Of a DNA stretch of 64,000 nt, positions 33,346-46,230 are shown one piece after another. A program made the translations under genes and the position numbers. The DNA is taken from the NCBI RefSeq assembly GCF_028372415.1, contig NC_092874.1:335004651-335068650 (forward strand), in the 5' to 3' direction. Numbering within the stretch: the stretch's first letter is position 1; each line of letters opens with the position of its first letter. Source of the DNA: Notamacropus eugenii. Lineage: Eukaryota > Chordata > Mammalia > Diprotodontia > Macropodidae. The notes beneath the pieces are model-generated. The model saw nothing but the letters and a program-made list of their open reading frames with translations. It was not told the origin of the DNA and did not search any database.

Positions 33346-34126
33346 GGTCCCCCACCCCCACCCCGAATTCTAGGCCATAACAATCTCTTTCATAATGTAG
33401 ACTTCACTAAGGAGGTTTTACTGTATAATGTCCCAGGATTCGATACAATTAATATGATGTTATTGTGAATAAGAATAATTGGAGGCTGTTGTCATCAGTA
33501 GAAAATTCTTTCATTTGGACCTTGTTTTAGACCAGGCCTGACACCGGTTGGGTGGCTCAGGTTTGGGACTGCAAGGAAATGAAACACTCCTAGACCATTA
33601 TTTAACAAAAGAAGGCTTACTTAACATTAGCATGGAAGATCATTCAGCAAGGATATAGCATTGATCCAGTAGATCACATTTTCCCCTTCTCATTTGTCAT
33701 TGTGGAACCCCTGGTCAGTAAAGTGTCTCAAGGCTGAGGAACTCTCTTAGACCCCTTGAACCAGTTAAATCTCAAGGACTGTTTCACTTCCGTTTAGAGA
33801 AAAACTAGTCTAGCCTACATAGGAGTAAATGTTGCTTCTACCATAAATCTTATGTAAGATATCTTCTGTGACATTTATGTTCATTTCAGGCAAATAGCTA
33901 CCTCCCCCTTTACCACTATACTTGATGTCAATAGTTTGCAGATGTTTGAACAAAGTCACTTTTATGGTGACTTCTGTCACTGGAACCTTGTATGTCTCAT
34001 ATATGCAGGCAAGACAAGCTTTGTCTGAAAAGAAGCTTCCAAAGGCTGTACAAGTGTAATAAAAATGAGTACTGAATAGCTTTGTGCCTCATTTCCCCCC
34101 AGCTGAAGAGGGGTTTGACCTGGATT

Positions 34127-34472
34127 TGTGGTTCCCAGACTGTGGGCTTGAATTATTTCAAAGGGACTTTGAATCCATATGCACACCAAACACTGTCATT
34201 TTCACTTTTATTTATAGCTCCAACAAAATATGCAATAAATAAATAAGCAAACACACCTTCTATAGGCTGTCTCACACACATGTACACATATAGGTGGATA
34301 CTCTTGTGATTAATAAAATGTAAACTGAACGCATCACTGAATTCACAGTCATTTTTTTTGTCATCATGTCTTTTCTCAACCAACAACTACCAAAAGCACA
34401 ATTGCCACCATGTGGTTTGGTCCATGAAATTTTTTGATGATCATACAGGAAATGGTCGGGAACCACTGCCCT
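34127..34472 (+). mobile_element. Short nonautonomous DNA transposon with terminal inverted repeats
   Basis: The left end TGTGGTTCCCAGACTGTGGG and the right end GGTCGGGAACCACTG (its reverse reads CAGTGGTTCCCGACC) form inverted ends of about 15 bases. The interior is AT-rich with no intact frame. Such ends are typical of hAT-like elements. Confidence 0.6.
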
Positions 34473-34798
34473 GATAATCTCTAACGTTTCTAACATTCCG
34501 TTATCTTGCTCCCACTCTGACTCTACCTCATGTCAACTCATCAGAAATATGGGCCTTACACAAAATTCAAAGAATTGAAATTCACATGTCCATATTTCCT
34601 TACTTCCCACAAATCTTCAGGATCCTATATAGTTGGCAACTATAATTACTTTCTTTGCAGAGCACATACTCTCCATGGTATAGCCAAGTCCCAGAAGAAG
34701 GTTAAGAATCAGGTTCCCCTGGGAATATCATTTTACCCATCTTTCAGGGACCCCATCTAATCATAGTCATAGGTTGAGAACTAGGGAAAGACCTTAAC

Positions 34799-35093
34799 CA
34801 GGGGTGGGGAACCTGTGGCCTCGAGGCCACGTGTGGCCCTCTAGGTCCTTGAGTGTGGTCCTTTGCTGAATCCAAACTTTACAGAACAAATCCCCCTAAT
34901 AAAATATATAATAATAATGAAATTTGCATTCAAAGGGCTGCTCTTGAGAATCTAGAGTGTCAAGTGCAGCCCTATTCTAAACTTCACAGAACAAAGTCCT
35001 TTTGTTCTATAAAACTTGGACTTAGTCAAAAGGCAGCACCTGAGGACCTAGAAGGCCACATGTGGCCTAGAGGTCTCAGATGCCCCACTCCTG
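34799..35093 (+). mobile_element. Palindromic MITE-like DNA element
   Basis: Two arms of about 70 bases are inverted copies. The left has CAGGGGTGGGGAACCTGTGG and GGCCACGTGTGGCCCTCTAG. The right has CCTAGAAGGCCACATGTGGC and GCCCCACTCCTG. The middle repeats a CTTCACAGAACAAA motif. A hAT-like nonautonomous element is likely. Confidence 0.7.
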
Positions 35094-35099
35094 CGCCAA

Positions 35100-36354
35100 C
35101 TTTCTCATTTTATAGATGAGAACCCCATACGGTGGACCTGCCTGTTCACCCCTCTCAGTTCAGTGTCACACAGGCAATTAAGCTAGGCCAGCTGAGATTC
35201 AAATTCAGCTTCTCTGACTCTCAATCTTGTGCCCTCCCCACTATATTGTGCTAGTGGTGCTTGAATGAAGTTCTCTGCCCATTCCAGCCCACGACAGCCT
35301 TCTCTTCTAAGCTGCAGTTATAATCAGCATCACATAGAGTTGCACTCAGTTATTCTCTTAACGTTGGTCCTAATTGCCTGATTACACCGAGTTCTTTGAT
35401 GGCTTGAGCAATGTTTTATATTTCTGTCTCCCCCTGTATGGAGCACCCAAGTCTGACCTAACTGGTTGACTGGCCTAAGCTAAAGTTGAAAAAAAAATTT
35501 TTAAACCTTTCTTTATTCTGAACTTAAAAACCAAATAAAAGGGGCATTTCCATATCCATTGCATAATAGAAGATTATACATGAAACTCATATCTATATCT
35601 ATTGTGTACATCTTCCCTTTAAATGTATAAAAGAACTATATAATAAATTCAACATATAGCTTTCAAAGCTTGTCTGTGACTTAGCTGAAGATTTCCCCTC
35701 TCTACTTGACTTATAGAGGCCAATGGCCTAATCTCCACTGGGGATAAGGTTCTGAAAGAGTCATGTTGATCCCTAGACATCTTCCTCATGCTCTCCCACC
35801 TTCCACTGCCACAGCTGAGCCCGGGTCCTTATAGAGATTCAATATCCTGGGATTGGAAAGACATAGGATGCAACCTCTAGGGAGTTACTGGGGGTGGGTT
35901 GTCATGTGACCCAATAGCTGAGATAGAAGGTCACCTGGCAGAAGGATACCTCCTGGTATCATGGAGTTCCACTGTTTTCTCATGGGTTATTAGAGATGGC
36001 AACAGCTAAAACCTTCTGCTATGAAGCTATCTTCATGGTTCCTTTTGGTCAGTTGCCAAGAGGGTCAGGACCCAAGTGGGGAGGGAATTTTGTACAGGAC
36101 AGGGTTCCTGCATACCAGAGAAGGCAGCATAAAGGGCAAATGAGATTGGACATAGAGACAGTACCTTGTCCTGCTGCTAGGAGGCCAGGTCAGGTAAGGG
36201 CTGTAGCCTGGGCTGGGTATCAGGATGAATTCTCCCTTAGAACTGTCCCCTGCTGACTATGGGACATAAGTCATCTCCATAACCTTATATTCTTTTGACT
36301 CTTACCTTTAGAGCCCTAAATTGACTCTCATATGACTATGCTTTTAGTGCCAAT
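35100..36354. other. Unassigned intergenic sequence
   Basis: Nothing nameable beyond a possible MIR remnant at 35100-35260 and an AT-rich stretch at 35480-35660. The frame at 35996-36256 has no recognisable family. Confidence 0.5.
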
Positions 36355-36545
36355 AACTAGATATGGGACCTTGAATACATCACTGAACTTCTGAGGTCTC
36401 AATATCCCCATCTGTAAAATAACAAGAGGACTGAACTGTATGAATTCTAAAAGCCCTTTTTTACTTTTAGTATTTAAGATGTTAACACTGTGCTTTGTAC
36501 ACAGTAGTTGGTTAATAAATGTTGAGCTGAATTGAAGGCTTCAGA
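36355..36545 (+). repeat. MIR-type SINE
   Basis: CCATCTGTAAAATAACAAGA, TTTGTACACAGTAG and TTAATAAATGTTGAGC. Confidence 0.65.
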
Positions 36546-37009
36546 GGTTCTAGTCTCCAATTTAACTTGTGGTCAAGTGCATCAAAACCCACAAAACCTG
36601 TTCAAATGGTTTCATGCCACGCATCTTTTGGAAAACAGAAGACCTCACATAACTCCTGTTGCTCTTTCCTCAGGGGTTCAACTCCCTCATCTTGCAAATC
36701 CTAAATAGCTTCATTTTTTGAGAGTGGCTCCATTACATGGATGTATTCTGAATATTAGCTTTGGCAGACACTAGGCACAAAGGTGTTTTTTTTTTTCTTG
36801 GATGCAGTGGAGTTTGGGGGATTGGTTATAGAGGTGCTTTGAAGCACAGATTAAATGCTAGGTTAGGGACCAGAAAAATTTCTTTCCAAAAGTCGAGCTC
36901 TTGAAAGGAGTCTTCAGGAGCAGCTGTAATTTGAAAAACTAAAGGAACCAATCAAGGGAACTGAAGGAAGTCTGCCCAAATCAGAGCTCTCAGGCGCTTC
37001 AACAGAACT

Positions 37010-37330
37010 CAGAATTGTAGAGTTGGAAAAGCATCTTGGAAACCTTCCTTCACATCTTGTCCAACTCTCATATTTCTGGAGAGAAGTAAAATGATTTGCC
37101 TAAGAGCATAAACTGCGTGCCTCTGGAGATCTGTTAAAAAACTGGATCGCTTAATGAGCAGCCAGTTCAAATCTGACACTACCATGAGGATTTCATGCCA
37201 GTCCTGGCTCCTCATGCTAGAGGACAAATAGAATGTTTCACTCCTGAGTTAATTTAGTTAACAAAAGTTGACCAAACATTTACTATGTGTAAGGCTCTGT
37301 GCTAGCGAATGAGAGAGATGAAAGGATGCA
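37010..37330. repeat. Reverse THER1/MIR fragment and an old repeat head
   Basis: 37010-37110 reads AGAATTGTAGAGTTGGAAAA and TGATTTGCCTAAGAGC (reverse). 37262-37320 reads CAAACATTTACTATGTG and GGCTCTGTGCTAG (plus). Both lie just past the TOM1L2 poly(A) site. Confidence 0.55.
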
Positions 37331-37454
37331 GACACTAGGCCCAGGCAGCCTCAAACCTCTACTGAGGGCTACTTTTAATAAAGAAAGGAAAGGATGAGGG
37401 CTGGGAATGGGGTCGACTGGTCAGTTTCCTCCCACACACAGCCACATCCTGCTA

Positions 37455-40400
37455 CATACACTAGGAAGTTTTATTGTTCTTGTTTTTATTGGAGTATTTC
37501 ACATGCAAAAACCCAAACTCAGGAGATGGTGGCTGGAATAAAATCCAGTGGTAGCATTTGAATACAGTGGTATCACCTTTAGCCATACACAAGTTACACC
37601 CAACATCATCTGTTTATGGGAACACACAGCAGCAATGTGAAGACTGGCTGGTGTGCAACCTGACAGTGTTCTTTTGAACAGATATATTCCCCATCTCAAA
37701 CCCCCATCCCTTAAACCCTCCCAAATTACCCACTAGCTTCAGGAAATAAATATTTTGACCCCTCCCCCCAATATTTATCTGGAAAGCCTACAGTTTTAAT
37801 ATACAGAGAAAAACTGCTATTATATGGGGTTACATGAGAAGTGGTGTTAACAACAGCTCAGTGTACTTTGACAGATAAGAGGAAAGTTGTTGTTCATAAG
37901 ACTGAAGGGCCAAGGAAGGGAGGAGGGTGGGAAGGAGGAGGAGGAGGAGGTCATGAGGCCCAGGCTGTAATCAGAAAATACAAAAAGAGTAAGGGATTTT
38001 TTGGGGGGGGGGTGGAGAGGGGGGTGATGCTGCAATGAATCAGGGGAGATCAGAATGAAGTTTTATGGGGAACACATATGAAGAAGAAAATCTTTACTAT
38101 TGCTTTGTATAGATGAGGAGGTGAAAACATCCCCTTAAACATGGCAGGAGTGTGACGGGTGGAAAGGTCATCTGGGTCAGTACCACCCAAACAGGAGAGG
38201 GTAGTAGGGGAGTGCGAGAGAAGCTGGGCATTCCAAGGGCAGGTTGTCATAGGAAGGCCTGGGTCTTGACGTCCTCCTTACTCAATCACCTGTTATTGGT
38301 CCAAGGATTTTCTTCAGCAGTCAAAGGGCTACCTGAATGCTCTCTTGGGGAGAGGAGGAGGAAAAAAGCACTTGTCTGCTGAATCAGTGTTTCTAGGAAA
38401 AATAATGCCCTATGCTTTATTTAGGGTGCTTATCATAGAATGCCCAAGCTGAGTTCTCTCCCTAGAAGGAACAAAACAACAGAGCCTGCCCAAAAGCCAT
38501 GCCTCCATTTCCACTTCCTCAAGCCCAGGACTTGGGTGCTTAACCCTACTGATATCATTGGGAAGGGGACAAGGAAAAGAATGACCTAGACTCTAGTGTT
38601 TTGGCAGATGATCACCTTTGCTCAAGAAGACTCTAAAAAATAGTAAGGGCGGCACTGCGGTGGGGTTTTCCATAATAGGGAAAATACCTTGGGCTTGTCC
38701 AGTGGGAGGAAAACAGTTAACCACTTTGATACTTAGGTTTTAACTGTGGGCCTTCAGAAAGACCCTTTACCTGGCCTAATGAGAGACGGTGGGACTTGGT
38801 AGATCTGGGCTAAGAGAGAGGACATTGAGATATGGAACAAGGTGGTCCCTCAGCCCAGGACAACGACATACTTCCTTCACTGGAAGATATATTTGGTGCC
38901 TCTTCTCAAAAGCACCAGTTCTACTTTCTGTTACTTCCTTATCCTTGAATCGGTTAGTTGGTTAAATGTCCTGACATACCCAGGGCACTGTTCTTGAGTG
39001 CTGGCCAAAGATGCACAGATGCTTTATGCAAAACCTTACAATATGCCCTTTTCTACCAGCCTTCCCCCCAAAGTTAGGCAAATGATTAATTTTCACATCT
39101 CAGTACACAATGAGCAGAGAAAAGGTTAAACACAGCCCAAAGAAAATATTTTGACAAAATAAATATTTTAACCTATAATCAGGTATAATTAGTACTTACA
39201 AGGAATTCCAACAATAATTTAGTGTAATTAAGTACATACTATATCTGTGATTTCTAACATTTTCAGAGATACTTCCTACTTTAGTGATTTTTCCCCCTCC
39301 TTTGCCATTTAGTTCCATCCTGAGGACTTCTTGCTTTGCTGACCCACATCTGTGAGCCACGATGCCTGTGCTCTGAGAGGGGGCATTTGTCACAGCCAAG
39401 GGATAGGTGGTGGGACTTCTATGGCTTCTGACTTGACACTGAAGAAAAAGAACTTAGTTTCTTTGAGCGATTCCTGGCTGATACATCATGAGCCAGAGCC
39501 AAATTCAAATCCTGATACAGGACACACTCTCTCAGTATGATTAGCATACATAAAAATCATGGGTAAGAGCTAAAATGGGACCATTTCTGACTGTAGAGCC
39601 ACCAAAGACGCAACTGATCCTGGCCCTGAGAATGCACTACAGAACTGGACAGGGGACTTTTTTTTTTTTTTGGTTAGGTGTGACTGACAGTATTCTGCTG
39701 CACTGCCCACTGGGCTGACCTGGACCAGGGCTGTGAATAGCTCTGTTAAATTTTTATCTGGGTTAATGGCCACCTTTCTTCAGCAGGGCCTTACTCTTTT
39801 TCACTGAGATCAATGGCAGGAAACCCTTCTGCACCATCTATCATCAACTGAATTTGGGTAACAAGTACAGATAACGGTTCTGAAGCAAACATATATATAT
39901 ATTGTAGTGTAGGCTGTTGGGAGCAACTTCTCCCACTGTGAGATAGAAGCTAGAGCCAGACTAAAGAATAAAGAAGGGGCCTGAGCATTCTCTCCTACTC
40001 CAAACATAGACAAAAAAAATGGATCTATAATATTTCAGGACTCTCATTTATAAAGAGGGAGAAGGAAAAAGACTGAAGGCTCCATAGCCAGTTAGTGGCT
40101 ACAGAGGGTGAGAAGTTATGGGCCTGGTATCCCCCCGACAAGCATCGTCTCTTCCAAACACTGCAGTGTGGCTAAGGTGATGTCACACAGGCCAGCACTA
40201 ACAGAAGCTTCTGACAAGTGGGTGCAGAGACTTGGTGCTGCATGGCTTCCTCCAGGTCTGACGAATCGCCTTTGGAAATTTACATAAAGACGTGGGATCT
40301 CCAGTGGCCTGAAGATGCTGGTGGCTCGAGTTTGAAACTTAGGAGGTTTCAAACAATGGGAGGACCACTCATGCTCCATGGTTTGGGGAAAAGCTTAACT

Positions 40401-43400
40401 TAGTCTTGGATGGGACCATGTGCTTACAGCTGTGCCACAAAGATGCTTTCCCTCAAGTACAAAGAAAATTACTTCATGCCCGAAGCTGGATTTCAAGAAG
40501 ATATCACTTGCCTACCAGGATGGATTCCTGGAAAGGAACTATAAGAACGCATGGGCTGGGAAAACTGCAGTCCTGTCACACGGGGAAAGTAGAAGAAGAA
40601 TATGATTGGAAAGAAAAGATACTGAGGCATCTCGCCTAGTGATGTTTGCAAGTTTGGCAAAGAAAAGCCAGTTCTGGTCTCTGTAAGAGGGTAGCTATGG
40701 CAGCTCAATTTCAGAGCTCTAGTCAATGACAAAAGAGAATGAGAAGTAAGGAAACAATGACGGAGCCCCTTTGGCATAAACCTGATCTGTCTTTAGCATC
40801 TCCCCCACCCCCCACCCTGGCTTTAAATGACATGAGGACACTGGATGTGAGGACACTGCAGGACACTGGTGGGAAAAGCCAAATGAAAGGAAAAAGGGGA
40901 AAAAGAGGAAAGAAGGCAAGAATGTGAGGGAAGTGAGGGCAGGTAGAGCGAAACATGAGAAAGTAGGAAGAAGGTCTAAAATAGGGAGGAAGCCATGAAA
41001 ACAGGAGTGATGGACAACAGAGAGGATCTTAGGAGGAGGAACAAAAAAGAATAGCCCAAGGAAAAGATTAGTAGCAGTTTAAAGCTGTCTACATAAGTTC
41101 CATAAGGAAGATGTTTGGGTGTCATCAGAGTTGCTCTGGTTTTATTTAAGTGAAGCTGAACTAGTTCTGATAGCTAGTCAGCAAGCCTGAACTGCCGGTT
41201 CCCTAGGCCCCGTGTTTAGGCACACTCCTTGACTCTCAAAAGCCTGAAGGGACAATACTTATTCAGGTCACAGATATCTGTGGTCCAACTAGTGTCTCTG
41301 GTTTTTCACCATGATAACCAGCCAGGGCTAAATCTGACTTCTGGCTCAGCTTCACCCAGAACCTGAGCTGCCAGGTCATGTCTCTGTAAAACCTAGTCCC
41401 TGATTCCAATACATCCTTTCTTTCCTGAAGGAAGAAAATTAATCATCTATGCTTTCTGCCAGCCAACAGTTATGGCTCTAAGCCCATGTTCCCTAGTTGA
41501 AACTCCTTTGACGTAGTACACACTATTGCCCTGGGCCACAGAGAGGCTGGCTATGTCATGCACAATAATGGAAGGTGAATTTAGCCTGTAACCATCAGGT
41601 TGCACAATGGGCCAAGATGAACATCTGCCCCCAGATGTTCATGAGGAACTCTGCAGACTTCAGGGATCTGCATTACAGGGAGCAGTATCTGACTCAACAG
41701 GTCTAAATGAAGCAAACTCAGACTAACTCATCTCAAGTAGCTGCATACCAGCTGGTGAAAGTCAGTTCTCCGAGAACTGGCAAGGGCTAAGCTATTGAGA
41801 GCCAAGTGTAGGCAATGCCTGGGAGGAGAAGTCAAAGTACAAGTCTCTTGGCTATGGCAGCATTTTTCCTTCCAGTGACTGTGCAGTAGCAAGTTTAGCA
41901 TCTATCTGGCAGCTCTGGACAGACAGGCAGGGGAAAGTAGGACCTAAATGAGAACCCCTCAAATATCCAGTTTCAAATAAGCCCTGACGGATGGATGGAT
42001 GTGAGCCCTGGCAAAGCGACTCCCACCTCCTTGGATGGCTGGGCACCCTCCTCAGGCAGTCCGTTTGTCAGCTTTGCAGATCAACCTGCAGATGCAGGAC
42101 TTCCTTTTGAGGGAAGTCAAACTGTGAAAGTGGACCACAGGCACTGAGAGTGCTCCCCCTAAGGAAGGGGCTAGGGTGCGGACAGTTGACTTCAAGTTTG
42201 TCCAATGGAGGAGACCCAACCTTATGACTGTGGTGTCAGGGCAGGCCTAAAAGTAGGGTAGAGACGCCTTAGTGTATAGTAGCAAGTGAAGCTGTCCAGA
42301 GCCCAACTAAGACAGCGGAGGAGGGCTTAGACAGCCCTTCCTTCAGGTGGGGAGGCTTGTAGGCAGCAGAAATACAAGCCCACCATGTAACTCTTCCAGA
42401 ATCACACACAATACAGTAACAAACATCAAATACTTTCTCTGGTGGTCATGGAGTGACTATTTCTAGTGCAAAATCCTTTTAAAGCATGAGAGCCAAGGAG
42501 GTGGGAGGACCACAAGGGATGTCCTCACTTCTCCTTCCTGTGAAGTCATTTCACATTAGTGTTAATCCTACGTGAGAGTCAAACTGCTGTGTGACCAATG
42601 TCTGGATAATTTAATACCGTTTTCAGTAATGTCCTAGTCTCCTTCCTGCCCTTTAACTTTCCTTTCATTAACTAGACTTAAGCCACGTAGAAACTGCATT
42701 CCACCAGAGGGTGGATCCTCTGCAATGCCTAATTTCTTCAGGATGGTAATGCCACCCTTTGCCAAAGATTTCAAGCTCTGTCTAGCTAAGTGGGTAGAGC
42801 CGAATATACCAAGGAAAATCTTATAGCAAGGGGCCTTCAATGTGAATACCTGGAAAAAGAAGCCCAGAAGGACCCACAACACAACAGATTGACAGGAAAA
42901 GTTTGCTGGAACGTTGGGAAATAATGCAAAACTTTTTAAAGTGCTAGAAACCCCAAATACCCCAAGGGTGTCTTTTAACCGCATCAAGTTAATGTGTATT
43001 GATGAGCAGCCAAAGAAGGGAAGTCATCAGACCACCATCTAGTCTCCTGAAGCCAACTTGGGGAAACTCACAGTGAAAGAAAGAGACCAAAGAATGGAAA
43101 ACCTCATGAGACATGACATACCTTCTGAACTCCTCAGCTAGACTCTCCATTCCGGAACCTAGGGTACAGAGAAGTAAAAGAGGTGGAAGGCAGAATTCTA
43201 CAGCAGGAGTGATATGACCTGGACCTATAATTGGGAACATCAAGAATGAGATGCTCCTCTACTCAAATCCATCCTGGGCCCAAGGATCCTCCACTGTCTC
43301 CTGCTAAATATTTGGCTACAAGGCAAGGGACACAGGAAACCACCCTGACAAGTTATCTCAAGGTTGGGCAGCTCTTCCTGCCATACCTGGTTTCCAATAT

Positions 43401-43791
43401 AGGTTTCCAATATGAGAGAAGTGAGCTCATGCATTTACATTTTTCAGGGGGAGTAAGTACCACGTGGGTAAGGTAGGTGGGAGCAGGGGGAGGAAGAGGT
43501 GGGTTTCAGTAGCAGCAGCCAATTTCACACAGCCCAGAAAGGAAAAGGTGGTTAAGATAGTACTGAAGGGTGGGAGACTCAGAGGAAATAAAATAGGGCT
43601 TCAAAGGAGAGACAGGTGAAGTTTCCTTTTTAGTGAGTGAGAGCAGTGTGACTGACTGGGGAGTGGATAAGGGTAATAGATACGGGTGGGGGTGATGAGG
43701 GGTCAGTGTTCTCCACAATGGAGGAGAGTATGGTGTGACCAGACAGTAGCGTTCCTCTGCACAGCACAAGGAAGGAGACCAAGAAAACGCA
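37455..43791 (-). other. TOM1L2: TOM1L2 3' untranslated region
   Basis: After the stop codon there is about 6.3 kb with almost no recognisable SINE or LINE copies, in sharp contrast with the flanks. This is what a long, transcribed 3' UTR looks like. It ends at two AATAAA signals. Two earlier candidate AATAAA hexamers (complement of 41141-41146 and 38416-38421) could give shorter forms. An A-run in the transcript (complement of 39660-39671) could cause false internal priming in oligo-dT cDNA data. The short open frames on both strands here (for example 40406-40639 and 42634-42987) are not conserved proteins I recognise. Confidence 0.75.
37470..37490 (-). terminator. TOM1L2: Paired polyadenylation signals of TOM1L2
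   Basis: On the minus strand AATAAA occurs at 37490-37485 and again at 37475-37470. About 25-45 bases further on (complement of 37425-37445) comes a GT-rich stretch with GGCTGTGTGTGGG, the expected downstream element. Cleavage is expected near 37450-37465. Confidence 0.75.
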
Positions 43792-43940
43792 TCACAGAGC
43801 GAAGAGGGCGTCTTCAGAACGCTCTGGCTTTTTTCTTCCAGATGCATTTATGGGTAGTGTTGGTGCCTCCACAGGGGGGGATGGTAGATTGGGGACCATT
43901 TCAGCAGCTTTGGCTCTTTCTTCGAGAAATTTGTCAAATT
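43792..43940 (-). CDS. TOM1L2: TOM1L2 terminal coding exon and stop codon
   Basis: The acceptor GTGTTGCAG|AA joins the preceding G to give [17 protein letters not shown], then [27 protein letters not shown] and ALFAL, followed by TGA at 43792-43794. [14 protein letters not shown] is the conserved C-terminal helix of TOM1 and TOM1L2, also implicated in myosin VI binding. The [14 protein letters not shown] end is diagnostic of TOM1L2. The proline-rich middle is the most divergent part compared with human. The 149 coding bases make 49 residues plus stop with the carried base. In all, the window encodes the last 203 residues of the protein. Confidence 0.96.
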
Positions 43941-44089
43941 CTGCAACACAAAGTCATTTTGAGAGCTAGAATTACTAGGGAGACCCAGGATAAATGAATA
44001 AACATCAACTTTTTCCCACAAGAAACCTAACTTCAACTGGTTTCCACTGCACTGTCTATTTCTGAAGGTCATAAAGTCATCATAAAGGT

Positions 44090-44240
44090 GGTGTGGCATA
44101 GGAGAAAAGAGTACTGGATTTGGGAGTCAAGACCTGAGTCCAATTCCTACTTCAGACAGGCAAATCAATTCACCTGTCTTAATCTGGACACAATGACCTC
44201 TAACATTCCTTCCTTCTAACATTCTTTACATCCTGTGAAT
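44090..44240 (+). repeat. THER1/MIR SINE in a TOM1L2 intron
   Basis: AGTACTGGATTTGGGAGTCA, AATCAATTCACCTGTC and CCTCTAACATTCCTTCC. Confidence 0.65.
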
Positions 44241-44584
44241 TAACTTGTGACTGGAGAAATCAGAGAAAAAAAATTTTTTTTTTTAAGAAAACTTACTGAC
44301 TAGTTAGTTTCTTTCGTACCCTGACTTAATCTTAACTCTCCAAATTTATTTCCCATGACTCCTGTAGCACGGGCCCCTCATCACATACAAACCCTTCTTA
44401 AAGTTCTGACCACACTGTCCCTGAAACCCATCCATCCAATGTTCTTATCTCTTCTCTGCACTGATTCTCATCCTCCCTCCTTCAGCATGCCTATTTGATG
44501 AAGCCTTCTTTTCCAACGAGCTCCCACTAATCTCTTTTTCTGGACCCCTTCAGAACTTAGCTTACCACACAGCGAGCACTTCTC

Positions 44585-44645
44585 TGTGTACGTGTGTGTG
44601 TGTGTGTGTACATATATATGTATATATATACATATATATGTATGT
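44585..44645. repeat. TG/TA microsatellite
   Basis: TGTGTG run followed by alternating TATATG and CATATA units. Confidence 0.9.
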
Positions 44646-45885
44646 TTCATATATATTTCTTCTCAGTATTGTACAATTTAGAATTTCATTATACAATAAC
44701 TTGTACAGCAATTATTTGACATGCATCAATCTTATTTTCTTAACATATCAGCAAACTCCTCATGCAAAGGAGTTATAAAAATTTTAAATATATGTATTAC
44801 AAAGTCATTTTTAAAATATACATACATGCAAAATATATGTACTTTGTACTCCCCCATATAGCCTAATATTGTGCTAGAAACAAAGTAGTTGCTTAATGAA
44901 TATAAGTTGGTTGACTGCTTCTCTTTGGGTGGGTGGTATCCCAGTAAGGATAAGGCCTAAGACCCAGAGACATTTTGGGAAAATGAATTGAACTACAAAC
45001 AACCATAAAGCATTGAATGAGGTTCCCTGAACAAATTGAGAAACTATTGGAGGTGACTTGGCTGCATTTACTGGGAGAGGGGACACAATGACACTAATAC
45101 CAACATATAAACCTCTCTGAGGAGGTTTTGATGAGAGACGAAAGAGGAGGAGAGGTTATGAGAGGCTTGAAGGGCAGAAATGGAGAAAATACAGAAGATA
45201 TACTAAAGCACTGAGGGCATGGAAGCTCAAAGTTAGGGACAGAGAGAAGGAAATGGAGTTCCAAAGAGGGGTTCCACAGTGAAGCAATGGGGAAGCCTAG
45301 ACTGGAACTCAGGTCTCCTATCTCTCAGTGCACAGCTTCTTCTATGCATATCAAGCTCAGAAGGGCTTCACTGGGCTGAGGGTATAATAGTTAAGGGGGG
45401 AAAGGGTGGAGAGAGAGACAGACTTCAGTGTTCTACTCTTTTGCTGGAGGCTCTCCTGTATGCACCACTTTTACAAAAAGAGACAAAAATGAAAGGCTAC
45501 TCAGGGATTGTTCAGAGAACTGAGAAAAAGCTGAGACCAGAAAAACAAGACTCATAGAAAACTACTTCCTAGCAAATCAGTTACCAAAACAAATTCCTTT
45601 TCGACTTGTTTGATTGGGTGGGTAGGTGGGGGCAGGGAAGAGCATAGCCAGGGAAGGATTTATACACTGGACCATACAGTTAGAGTGCACAGACAACACA
45701 ACTAGATGGGACTTGTTCCTTAATACTTTCTCTAGGTGTGGTGCACCTAAAGCCACAAAATGGACCAGGCTCATAAAACATGCCCTGCTATGTCTCAAGC
45801 ATGTAACTGTAACCAGAGCCTTTTGGTTCAGTTACTGGGCCACTAAGATATTAAATTCAAAGCAGGAAAGGGCTGTCAAGCTTTG

Positions 45886-45888
<3 letters not shown>

Positions 45889-45938
<50 letters not shown>
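45889..45938. repeat. (AC)21 (AT)4 microsatellite
   Basis: 42 bases of perfect AC followed by eight of AT. Confidence 0.95.
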
Positions 45939-46029
45939 TTTGCTTTTAAACAGCTCCATTTACAGAGTTCCCACTACGTAAGGTAAAGAGAAGATTAAAT
46001 ACTACATAATCTTTTCAGCTTTACGTCTC

Positions 46030-46230
46030 TCAGGCTCCTAAAATGTGACACTTGATGTGATCTGGTAGCAGCTGCACCAGGCCTGAGTCAGGAGCCCTGG
46101 GCTGTAGTCCCAGGGCTGATATCACTAACTGTTTGACAATGGGCAAATTACTTCCCCCCCCTGGACTTCAGTGAACAAAAGGTTAGACAGGGTTTCCAAG
46201 GCTCCTTTCCTCTCCAATATTCTAATGCTG
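46030..46230 (+). repeat. THER1/MIR SINE in a TOM1L2 intron
   Basis: GAGTCAGGAGCCCTGGGCTG, ATGGGCAAATTACTTCC and AAGGCTCCTTTCCTCTCC. Confidence 0.6.

Noticed and set aside
43848-44099. Minus-strand frame over the last TOM1L2 exon
   Set aside because: Shifted frame; the [11 protein letters not shown] reading is the real protein.
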